Source of the DNA: Gelidibacter sp039916245
GTDB taxonomy: Bacteria > Bacteroidota > Bacteroidia > Flavobacteriales > Flavobacteriaceae
Assembly: GCF_039916245.1 (NCBI RefSeq)
Contig: NZ_JBDSLS010000183.1
Coordinates: 1 to 9,432 of the forward strand
DNA: 9,432 nucleotides
Reading direction: 5' to 3'
Under the pieces are notes generated by a model that had not been told where the DNA came from, made no database searches, and worked only from the letters and a program-made list of their open reading frames with translations. Positions 1-6,358 of the stretch are shown piece by piece. A program made the translations under genes and the position numbers. Positions within the stretch are counted from its first letter, which is position 1. Each line of letters opens with the position of its first letter.

Positions 1-1677
1 TTAGCTTGTGGAGAAAGCAAAGTCGTCGTGGCGGAAGCTTTTAAAGGCGGCAAAACTGCAATATCAAATAATGGAATGGTGGTTTCTGCTCATCCAGAAG
101 CCAGTAAAGTGGGTATGGAAATTCTGAAGCAAGGTGGGAATGCTGTTGACGCCATGGTCGGCGTACATTTTGCCCTAGCTGTAGTTTATCCTTCGGCTGG
201 TAACCTTGGTGGTGGCGGATTTATGATGTATCGGAAAAATGATGGCGAAGTTTTTTCGTTGGATTTTAGAGAAAAAGCGCCGGGCAATGGCTATGAAGAC
301 ATGTATTTGGATGCTGACGGCAATGTGATCGAAGGAGAAAGTTTGTTTGGACAGAAAGCTTCTGGCGTTCCTGGTTCTGTGGACGGGATGTTGTTGGCGC
401 ACGAGAAATTCGGTTCCTTGCCACTGGCTACTTTGATTGAACCATCGATCAAACTTGCCGAAAAAGGATTTCATATTTCAGAGCAACAAGCGAAAAACTA
501 TAATTACCATAAAGAGGATTTCACGAAAAACAATCGCAATCCAGAAACGGTTACCTTAATTAAAGCCGAACCATGGAAAGCTGGAGATTTATTGGTACAA
601 AAGGATTTGGCCGAAACTTTAAAGCGCATCAAAAAAGATGGCAGAAAAGGATTTTACGAAGGTAAAACAGCCGAGCTTTTGGTTGCCGAGATGCAAGCTG
701 GGAATGGGATCATTACTCTGGAAGATCTTAAAAATTATAAGTCTGCATGGCGCACGCCTATCACTGGAAATTATAGAGATTATACAATCCATAGCATGGC
801 ACCGTCAAGTAGTGGCGGGATTGCATTGGTTCAGCTTTTAAAGATGTCTGAACATTTCCCATTGTCTGACTTTGGATCAAAAACGGCAAAAACCATTCAC
901 GTCATGACCGAAATGGAAAGACGGGTTTATGCCGATAGAGCAGAGCATTTAGGAGATTCTGATTTTTGGGATGTTCCGGTTAAGGAATTATTGGATGATG
1001 ATTATATCGCGTCAAGAGTCGCTCAAATAGATATGTCAAAAGCAACCGATAGTGAAACCGTTCGACCAATGGCGTTGGACAATATTGTCGAAAAAGAAGA
1101 AACCACGCATTATTCCATTGTCGATAAAGATGGCAATGCGATTTCTTTAACCACCACGATCAATGATGGCTACGGCTCTAAAGTTTTTGTGGAAGGCGCT
1201 GGTTTTTTATTGAATAACGAAATGGACGATTTCAGTATGAAGCCTGGGGTTCCAAATATGTATGGATTATTAGGTGGTGCAGCCAATTCCATTCAACCCA
1301 ACAAGCGCATGCTCAGTGCGATGACGCCAACCATTATCGAGAAAAACGGCCAATTGTTTATGGTGGTCGGAACGCCAGGAGGCTCCACCATCATCACTTC
1401 GGTTTTTCAATCTGTCGTGAACGTTATCGATCATGGCATGACCATGAGTGAAGCCGTATCCGCAAAAAGATTCCATCACCAATGGAAACCAGATTGGATT
1501 TCCACTGAAAAAGGAGCTTTGGATCCTGCCGTAATAAAGGAATTAGAAGCTATGGGCCATGTAGTCAAAGAGCGCGGCAATATTGGAAGAGTGGAAGCGA
1601 TCCTGGTAAGACCTGATGGTTCCTTTGAAGGCGCCGCTGATCCAAGAGGGGATGACTGGGCGATGGGGGTGGAATAG
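1..1677 (+). CDS. ggt: Gamma-glutamyltransferase, 5' end outside window, probable lipoprotein
   Basis: This enzyme hydrolyses or transfers the gamma-glutamyl group of glutathione and related compounds, as an exported N-terminal nucleophile hydrolase. Residues are numbered from base 1. The frame is open from base 1 and begins Leu-Ala-Cys-Gly, which looks like the end of a lipobox, so the true start lies upstream; the GTG at 28 is probably internal. Family landmarks are present: DFREKAP with the substrate-binding Arg (R90), the self-cleavage site before Thr368 in ETTHYSIVD, TTTIN (family Thr and Asn), NNEMDDFS, the lid-loop segment KPGVPNMYG, and VGTPGGSTIIT. The small subunit from Thr368 would be about 191 residues, close to the E. 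coli enzyme. One oddity is that the conserved Ser-Ser pair of RxLSSM reads Ser439-Ala440. The stop is TAG at 1675-1677. The family is certain; physiological role and membrane anchoring are inferred. Confidence 0.95.
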   Translation, partial: LACGESKVVVAEAFKGGKTAISNNGMVVSAHPEASKVGMEILKQGGNAVDAMVGVHFALAVVYPSAGNLGGGGFMMYRKNDGEVFSLDFREKAPGNGYEDMYLDADGNVIEGESLFGQKASGVPGSVDGMLLAHEKFGSLPLATLIEPSIKLAEKGFHISEQQAKNYNYHKEDFTKNNRNPETVTLIKAEPWKAGDLLVQKDLAETLKRIKKDGRKGFYEGKTAELLVAEMQAGNGIITLEDLKNYKSAWRTPITGNYRDYTIHSMAPSSSGGIALVQLLKMSEHFPLSDFGSKTAKTIHVMTEMERRVYADRAEHLGDSDFWDVPVKELLDDDYIASRVAQIDMSKATDSETVRPMALDNIVEKEETTHYSIVDKDGNAISLTTTINDGYGSKVFVEGAGFLLNNEMDDFSMKPGVPNMYGLLGGAANSIQPNKRMLSAMTPTIIEKNGQLFMVVGTPGGSTIITSVFQSVVNVIDHGMTMSEAVSAKRFHHQWKPDWISTEKGALDPAVIKELEAMGHVVKERGNIGRVEAILVRPDGSFEGAADPRGDDWAMGVE

Positions 1678-1753
1678 ATGAATGATAAAAGTCGTTTTAA
1701 GCTAAGGTGTATCCTTATATGGTCACTATGCGGTAAAATAATTACAGATATTA

Positions 1754-1797
1754 ACCGTACACTTGGTTTGCTGGTACGCTTTTTTACCGTACATTTG
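1754..1797 (+). promoter_or_regulatory. Promoter and candidate autoregulatory operator of the toxin-antitoxin pair
   Basis: A TTTG (1767-1770) and a TACATTTG (1790-1797) are separated by 19 bases. This matches the Bacteroidota -33/-7 promoter pattern TTTG-N19-TAnnTTTG, and would give a transcript starting shortly before the ATG at 1818. The octamer ACCGTACA occurs twice on the same strand (1754-1761 and 1786-1793), with an inverted partner TGGTACG between them (1772-1778). The second copy overlaps the -7 element. Ribbon-helix-helix antitoxins usually bind such repeated sites to repress their own operon, so these are the best operator candidates. The repeats are seen directly; binding is inferred. 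Confidence 0.6.
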
Positions 1798-1817
1798 TAT
1801 GTTTAATAATTCACATT

Positions 1818-2111
1818 ATGTCAACTAAAGAAATAAAAAAAGAAGAAAAAGCGAGATTTGATACTCGTCTACCAAAAGAACAAAAAGTATTTTTTGAAAG
1901 AGCTGCACGCATTGGTGGTTATAGAAGTTTGACTGATTTTGTTGTTTTAGCGGTTCAAGAAAAAGCTAAGCAAATTATTTCTGAAAATGAGCAGATTATC
2001 GCTTCTAAAAAAGATAGTCAAATATTTTTTGATGCAATCACGAATCCACCTAAAGCAAATAAAAGTCTTATCAACGCTGCAAATGAATATAAAGGTCTTT
2101 TATCTAAATGA
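1818..2111 (+). CDS. DUF1778 / TacA-like ribbon-helix-helix antitoxin
   Basis: A 97-residue protein expected to neutralise the acetyltransferase toxin encoded next to it and to repress the operon. Residues about 13-50 (starting RFDTRLPKEQKVFFERAA, then a GYRSLTDFV stretch) fit the DNA-binding ribbon-helix-helix domain of DUF1778 proteins. A long helix follows, then a C-terminal tail containing IFFDAITNPPKAN (about residues 69-81), the region that in this family wraps around the toxin. The ATG at 1818 is the natural start: it lies about 20 bases after the promoter -7 element, with only an A/T-rich leader. The stop TGA overlaps the toxin start as ATGA, which implies translational coupling. The family call is strong; the antitoxin role follows from pairing with a GNAT gene. 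Confidence 0.88.
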   Translation: MSTKEIKKEEKARFDTRLPKEQKVFFERAARIGGYRSLTDFVVLAVQEKAKQIISENEQIIASKKDSQIFFDAITNPPKANKSLINAANEYKGLLSK

Positions 2112-2611
2112 ACGAATTAACAGAAAACTTAAATTCTCATCATAGAGAAAAAGAATTTTCTTGTGGAAAAGATATGCTTGACGATTATTTGCATAAACAG
2201 GCGAATCTGGACATTAAAAGAAAATTATCTGCTTGTTTCATTGTCAACGACCAAGAAACTAATTTATTAAAAGGGTATTATACTTTAGCTAATAACAGTT
2301 TAGCTCAAGAATTAATTCCTACGGAATTTCAGAAAAAACTACCTAATTCATATAAATCTATACCAACTACTCTACTCGGAAGATTGGCGATTGACAATCG
2401 TTTTCAAAAACAAGGTGTTGGAAAATTATTGTTAATTGATGCACTAAAACGGAGTTACGAGATTTCTAAAAGTATTGGCTCATTTGCTGTCGTAGTTGAT
2501 CCGATTGATGAAGATGCAGAACGATTTTACGAGAAATACGGTTTTATAAAACTACCTGACAGCGGAAAAATGTTTCTGCCGATGAGTACAATAAAGACAT
2601 TATTCGAATAG
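2108..2611 (+). CDS. GNAT acetyltransferase toxin, TacT-like
   Basis: A 167-residue GCN5-related N-acetyltransferase of the toxin type. Characterised relatives such as TacT acetylate the amino group of aminoacyl-tRNAs and stop translation. The N-terminus (HHREKEFSCGKDMLDDYL, residues 11-28) is the usual opening of this toxin family. The acetyl-CoA pyrophosphate loop is seen as QKQGVGK (residues 100-106) after the strand LGRLAID. FYEKYGF (residues 140-146) carries Tyr141, which corresponds in position to the tyrosine important for catalysis in TacT. Length is normal and no frame damage is visible. It overlaps the antitoxin stop by four bases. Base composition is clearly AT-richer than the upstream ggt (for example 16 of 60 G+C at 2221-2280 against 29 of 60 at 1321-1380), consistent with horizontal acquisition. 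The exact tRNA target is unknown. Confidence 0.88.
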   Translation: MNELTENLNSHHREKEFSCGKDMLDDYLHKQANLDIKRKLSACFIVNDQETNLLKGYYTLANNSLAQELIPTEFQKKLPNSYKSIPTTLLGRLAIDNRFQKQGVGKLLLIDALKRSYEISKSIGSFAVVVDPIDEDAERFYEKYGFIKLPDSGKMFLPMSTIKTLFE

Positions 2612-2621
2612 AAGTACTGTG

Positions 2622-2693
2622 GCTAACAATCTATAAAAAAGGGTGATTAAGTGTTAAGCTCAATTGCTTAAATCCCTCTGCTGCAATTGGGAT
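2622..2693 (+). other. Structured tail after the toxin gene, possible remnant of a mobile cassette end
   Basis: The stretch after the toxin stop is non-coding and holds nested inverted repeats. TTAAGC (2654-2659) pairs with GCTTAA (2666-2671) around a 6-base loop, flanked by AGGG (2640-2643) and CCCT (2674-2677). CAATTGC (2661-2667) can alternatively pair with GCAATTG (2683-2689). GGCTAACA near 2624 is an imperfect inverted match to TGTTAAGC at 2652-2659. The arrangement loosely recalls recombination-site tails behind gene cassettes, but the conserved core sites are not convincing. It may equally be an ordinary 3' untranslated structure. Confidence 0.25.
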
Positions 2694-2720
2694 AACCATT
2701 TTGTCAGCATTGCATTCCTC

Positions 2721-2748
2721 AAAAACCCAGACTTTCGTCTGGGTTTTT
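2721..2748. terminator. Bidirectional intrinsic terminator
   Basis: AAAAACCCAGAC (2721-2732) and GTCTGGGTTTTT (2737-2748) form a perfect 12-bp stem closed by the 4-base loop TTTC. A G/C-rich core flanked by A and T runs gives a T tract on either strand. It lies between the toxin gene (plus strand, ending 2611) and the DUF1080 gene (minus strand, ending 2816), so it can end both convergent transcripts. Confidence 0.93.
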
Positions 2749-2815
2749 GCTTTATAAATCAGTTAGTAATAAAACCTGTTGCTAATCTTACTCGTGAAAC
2801 GCAGCTGTTTATTTA

Positions 2816-3649
2816 TCAATCTAATTTCAACAATTCAATATTTCTAAATTCGGTGGGGTGGCTTTCGCTTTGTAGAGAGATATAACCTCCTTTTATGGCT
2901 TCACCAATTCTGTTTTTATACATTGGATTATAGTCATCCATATCTGCGCCACCATATTGTGGTTTTGAATAGCGCAATACTTCTTTATCGTTGATTTTAT
3001 GGATGATTAAAGAATCGTTATAGACTTCAACTTCCAAATTGACCCACTGATCGCCATGATACGTTTCGGAATTGGATTCTGTACAATGATCCGTAATCAG
3101 CAGGCCATCCATGACCACGTTGGTGCCTGGGGTGCATAAATTCGCTGTGGATCGGTCAACGCCTTGGGTCAGTCCGCCTAGCATCTGAACCTCAATGCTC
3201 AATGGGAAACTTTGGTCTTTAGCCATGTTTTTAGGATCTTCACCATGAATCATAACGCCGCTATTTCTGGTTGCCCATCCGGCTCCATCTGCAATTTGAT
3301 CGCCGGTAAAACGGTATTGCATTTTTAATTTATAATTGGAATAGGGTGTTTTATAGAAAAGATGACCAAACCGATCATTGAACTTGCCATCATAACCATC
3401 ATAAGAAACTTTAATGACACCATCCTCAACTCGAAAGGTATTGTGAATATTGTCGCCTAAATCATAGCCTTTGATTTTAGGCGTCCATCCGTCTAAATCT
3501 TTGCCATTAAATAAAGAGATCCAGTTTTCCGTAGCTTGTTTTTTAACAATAGCATCGCGGTTTTTAGCTTCGGGTTTTGATTTGCAGCTTACGATTAATA
3601 AAAGAATTAATGCAATTAAAATTGGGTTGGACGGTTTGTACATATTCAT
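2816..3649 (-). CDS. DUF1080 (3-keto-disaccharide hydrolase family) lipoprotein, copy 1
   Basis: A 277-residue protein with a lipoprotein signal peptide: a hydrophobic stretch at residues 9-21 ends in IVSC, so Cys22 is the likely lipidated residue. The rest is a single DUF1080 concanavalin-like jelly roll, opening with WISLFNGKDLDGW (about residues 43-55). It continues through NSGVMIHGED, IEVQMLGG and an EVEVYNDSLIIHKIND strand, and closes with GYISLQSESHPTEFRNIELL. Members of this family act on 3-keto-glycosides. Two in-frame ATGs (3649 and 3643) could each be the start; both keep the signal peptide. It lies 216 bases downstream of the dehydrogenase small-subunit gene on the same strand, so it may be read with that operon or from its own promoter. 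The substrate cannot be read from sequence. Confidence 0.88.
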   Translation of the reverse strand: MNMYKPSNPILIALILLLIVSCKSKPEAKNRDAIVKKQATENWISLFNGKDLDGWTPKIKGYDLGDNIHNTFRVEDGVIKVSYDGYDGKFNDRFGHLFYKTPYSNYKLKMQYRFTGDQIADGAGWATRNSGVMIHGEDPKNMAKDQSFPLSIEVQMLGGLTQGVDRSTANLCTPGTNVVMDGLLITDHCTESNSETYHGDQWVNLEVEVYNDSLIIHKINDKEVLRYSKPQYGGADMDDYNPMYKNRIGEAIKGGYISLQSESHPTEFRNIELLKLD

Positions 3650-3748
3650 TAATTTTTAAATATTTTTACTGTATTCGGATATTTTCTCGTTTAAAAACCT
3701 GATGTATATGTGTATGAATGGATGTGTGGTATAGTAAAATTTAATATT

Positions 3749-3780
3749 ATTCGTCCTCCGCCCTCCGTCATTCGTCCTCC
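3749..3780. repeat. Short direct repeat ATTCGTCCTCC, two copies
   Basis: ATTCGTCCTCC occurs at 3749-3759 and again at 3770-3780, 21 bases apart, with a further CCTCCG (3762-3767) in between. On the minus strand this is a GGAGG-rich tract in an otherwise AT-rich gap between the small-subunit gene and the DUF1080 gene. The paired G runs on that strand could form a two-layer G-quadruplex or act as a protein site. The rest of the gap (3650-3865) shows no convincing ORF, hairpin or promoter. Confidence 0.6.
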
Positions 3781-3865
3781 TTCTTTTATCCTTAAGTCAT
3801 TTCCAACCCTTCGATAATTTCATAAAAAAACAACACATCAATATTAATCACTAATTGGCTTGATT

Positions 3866-4471
3866 TTAAAGCGACCAAGCTCTCCCTCCAGTAGCTTTTT
3901 CCACGGAAACACATCCTTTTTGCTGCCCTGGAATCGGATCATAGGCTAACACGTTTTTGCCAATCTCCTTACTTGATTTATAGGCCCAAACTGTCTGATC
4001 GCGAATTTTCATTAGCGTTTCAAAAACTATGTTTTCTTGTTCCGCATAGGCTAGCCGCTCCGCTTTTGTAAGGCTAAGATATTTCGATAAAATGGCATCA
4101 AATTTTTCGGGTTCCAAAGTAAATGGCTTCTCATTTGGAGGATTCAATTCTTCTGGAATTCCCAACTCTTCAATCACAGCATCCAAACCCGTTTTATAGA
4201 TTTCTTTTTGTTCGTCAGTTGCGGTTGCTGAGGTATAAAGATCAATGAATTTCGGTACGTTAACATCTAGCGCGCCCGGAATACCTTTCGTTTTCGGCAA
4301 AATTAAGTCCACTAAATTCTGTAAGACATAGGCTTGTTTGTCAGAAAAAAATAGGGGCGTCCACTTTTCTTCTGGCGTGGTACAACTTTGAAGCATGCTT
4401 AAGATGGTAGGTGTTGCAATAACATATCCTAAGGATAATCCCAAGTTTTTTAGTGCGTCTCTTCTGTTCAT
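3866..4471 (-). CDS. Tat-signal small subunit of a GMC dehydrogenase (gluconate 2-dehydrogenase subunit 3 family)
   Basis: A 201-residue protein of the family that partners FAD-dependent sugar dehydrogenases of gluconate 2-dehydrogenase or glucoside 3-dehydrogenase type. The N-terminus has a twin-arginine signal, NRRDALKNLGL (Arg3-Arg4), followed by a hydrophobic segment. LQSC places Cys30 where a lipidated cysteine could sit, although Gln at -2 is off the lipobox consensus. The body contains FSDKQAYVLQNLVDLILPKT (about residues 42-61), the helix that typically opens this family, and several short helices. In such complexes the small subunit carries the export signal and brings the folded flavoprotein across the membrane with it. 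Only two bases separate its ATG from the stop of the upstream flavoprotein gene, so the two are co-translated. The family call is firm; the lipid anchor is uncertain. Confidence 0.88.
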   Translation of the reverse strand: MNRRDALKNLGLSLGYVIATPTILSMLQSCTTPEEKWTPLFFSDKQAYVLQNLVDLILPKTKGIPGALDVNVPKFIDLYTSATATDEQKEIYKTGLDAVIEELGIPEELNPPNEKPFTLEPEKFDAILSKYLSLTKAERLAYAEQENIVFETLMKIRDQTVWAYKSSKEIGKNVLAYDPIPGQQKGCVSVEKATGGRAWSL

Positions 4472-4473
4472 AA

Positions 4474-6165
4474 TTATACTTTATTTGATTTGAATTGTGC
4501 AATGGCATGCTGTGCAGCTCTAGCGGTTAATGCCATATAAGTCAATGACGGATTTTGGCAACCCGCTGAGGTCATACAAGCCCCATCGGTTACATATACA
4601 TTCGGCACGCCATGCACTTGATTATTGGCATTAAGCACGGATGTTTTTGGATCTCTACCCATACGGGCGGTGCCCATTTCATGAATGCCTATCCCTGGCG
4701 CATGCTGCACGTCATAAGTCGTGATGTCTTTAAATCCTGCCTTTTCCAGCATCTCGGCGGCCTGCTGTTTAATGTCTTCACGCATGATCAATTCGTTTTC
4801 TTTCCATTCCGCATCAAAGGTTACGGTCGGCAAGCCCCATTCATCTAGCTTGTCATAATCCAAGGTCATTTTATTGTCATGATAAGGCAAACATTCCCCA
4901 AAGCCCATAATGCCCATGCTCCATGGTCCGGGTTTTAAAATCGCCTCCTTGAATTTTTCGCCGTAGCCAATTTCGGCAACGTGTTCGGAGATTCCGTATC
5001 GGCCGCCGCCGCCTTGATAGCCATAGCCTCTTAAAAAGTCTTTGCGTTCGGTGGCTTTATCTCCTAAGTTTCTGAATCGTGGTATATAAATACCGTTTGG
5101 TCGACGTCCTTTATAATATTGATCCTCAAATCCCTCTACTACAGCATTGGCACCTGCTCCTAAATGATGGTCCATAATATTATGTCCTAATTCGCCAGAG
5201 TCATTGCCTAATCCGTTGGGGAAACGCTCTGATTTGGATTGCATTAAGATGGACGCCGACGGGATTGCGGAAGCACAGCTAAAGATGATATCCGCAGTAA
5301 AAATATGCGTTTCCTTGGTTTCAGCATCGATCACTTTAACACCCGTTGCTTTTTTTAGCGAGTCGTCATAGATGATTTCATGGACAATTGAATCAGGTCT
5401 CAAAGTCATATTGCCGGTAGCTTCCGCCGCTGGCAATGTGGAAGCGTTACTGCTAAAATAACCACCGTAAGGACAGCCTCTAATACATCTATTTCTAAAT
5501 TGGCAATTACTTCGTCCTTTATGTTCGTGATCGCCTGTAATATGAGCCACGCGTCCGATAGTCAACAAACGATCCTCGTAGTTATTGGCAAGTTGGGATT
5601 TAAACTCTTCTTCGACGCAATTCAATTCCATTGCCGGCGAGAAAATGCTGTCTGGTAAATGCGGAATTCCGAGGGCTTCGCCACTGACGCCGATATATTT
5701 TTCGACATAATCATACCATGGGGCGAGATCATTGTAACGGATAGGCCAATCCACACCATGGCCATCTTTAAGATTAGCGGTAAAATCCAAATCGCTTAGG
5801 CGGTAACTTTGACGCCCCCAAGTTAAAGAACGTCCGCCTACGTGATAGCCTCGCATCCAATCAAAACGCTTGGTTTCATTATAAGGATGTTTGATATCAT
5901 CCACAAACCAATGTTTGCTTTCTGCCGAGGTGGTATAGCCTGTTCGGGATTGTTTTTCTTGCCGTTCCTGATCTTCCGTTGTGGTGCCACCACGTAATTC
6001 GGTGTCCCAAGGATCATTGTGCATGGTAGGATAATCGCCGTGTTTTACCATGCGTCCTCTTTCGAGCACTAAGGTTTTTAATCCTCCCTCACATAATTCC
6101 TTCGCTGCCCAACCGCCGCTAATTCCTGTTCCAATGACTATAGCGTCGTAATGTTCTTTTATCAT
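4474..6165 (-). CDS. GMC-family FAD oxidoreductase, probable glucoside 3-dehydrogenase-type catalytic subunit
   Basis: A 563-residue flavoprotein expected to oxidise a sugar or glycoside hydroxyl and pass electrons to a respiratory carrier. The N-terminal Rossmann motif is G12-T-G14-I-S-G17, with LVLERG placing Glu35 at the FAD ribose. In the C-terminal GMC domain, GIHEMGTARMG gives His495 and CQNPSLTYMALTARAA gives Asn538, the expected catalytic pair. Three cysteines, C221-x5-C227-x3-C231 (NCQFRNRCIRGCPYGG), resemble the cluster region of FAD sugar dehydrogenases that hold an Fe-S centre. There is no signal peptide, so export probably depends on the Tat-signal partner encoded two bases downstream. 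The nearby DUF1080, TIM-barrel and Gfo/Idh/MocA genes favour C3 oxidation of a glycoside over gluconate oxidation, but this is inference. No cytochrome c gene is seen in the window. Confidence 0.9.
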   Translation of the reverse strand: MIKEHYDAIVIGTGISGGWAAKELCEGGLKTLVLERGRMVKHGDYPTMHNDPWDTELRGGTTTEDQERQEKQSRTGYTTSAESKHWFVDDIKHPYNETKRFDWMRGYHVGGRSLTWGRQSYRLSDLDFTANLKDGHGVDWPIRYNDLAPWYDYVEKYIGVSGEALGIPHLPDSIFSPAMELNCVEEEFKSQLANNYEDRLLTIGRVAHITGDHEHKGRSNCQFRNRCIRGCPYGGYFSSNASTLPAAEATGNMTLRPDSIVHEIIYDDSLKKATGVKVIDAETKETHIFTADIIFSCASAIPSASILMQSKSERFPNGLGNDSGELGHNIMDHHLGAGANAVVEGFEDQYYKGRRPNGIYIPRFRNLGDKATERKDFLRGYGYQGGGGRYGISEHVAEIGYGEKFKEAILKPGPWSMGIMGFGECLPYHDNKMTLDYDKLDEWGLPTVTFDAEWKENELIMREDIKQQAAEMLEKAGFKDITTYDVQHAPGIGIHEMGTARMGRDPKTSVLNANNQVHGVPNVYVTDGACMTSAGCQNPSLTYMALTARAAQHAIAQFKSNKV

Positions 6166-6358
6166 AGTGTACTTATATATTCAAACTATTAATAGCCTAC
6201 TAAATACAGGAGTAATAGTCCTAATTATTTTGGTGTTGCAGATTTTTAAAGTCTAAACTTAGTCAAATTAGTAGTATTCTGATGAAACTTTAGTATTTTT
6301 CATCTTCCTTTATTTTTTTTAAAAATATTAATATTAAACTAATAAAACCAAAATCATT
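6166..6358. promoter_or_regulatory. Divergent intergenic region with candidate operators
   Basis: This 193-base AT-rich gap separates the minus-strand dehydrogenase genes from the plus-strand TIM-barrel gene and must hold promoters for both. It contains the perfect palindrome CTATTAATAG (6186-6195) and a quasi-palindrome AGGAGTAATAGTCCT (6208-6222), with centres about 25 bases apart and a shared CTATTA core (read on opposite strands). Both lie close to the dehydrogenase start at 6165. I found no exact TAnnTTTG promoter element on either strand. A regulator site is plausible but unproven. Confidence 0.45.

Noticed and set aside
28..30. GTG at 28 as the start of gamma-glutamyltransferase
   Set aside because: The same frame is open to base 1 with lipoprotein-like residues, so the start is most likely upstream of the window.
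175..474. Minus-strand ORF of 99 codons inside gamma-glutamyltransferase
   Set aside because: It is fully antisense to a well-supported conserved gene and has no recognisable domain.
2622..2693. True integron attC site after the toxin gene
   Set aside because: Inverted repeats exist, but the expected RYYYAAC and GTTRRRY core pair at suitable spacing is not convincingly present and no integrase is seen.
2664..2885. Small plus-strand ORF of 73 codons
   Set aside because: It runs straight through the strong terminator hairpin at 2721-2748 and into the antisense of the DUF1080 gene, with no recognisable family.
6223..6358. Bacteroidota -7 promoter elements in the divergent gap
   Set aside because: Near matches such as CTAATTTG on the minus strand have wrong spacing within the motif, so no exact start could be assigned.
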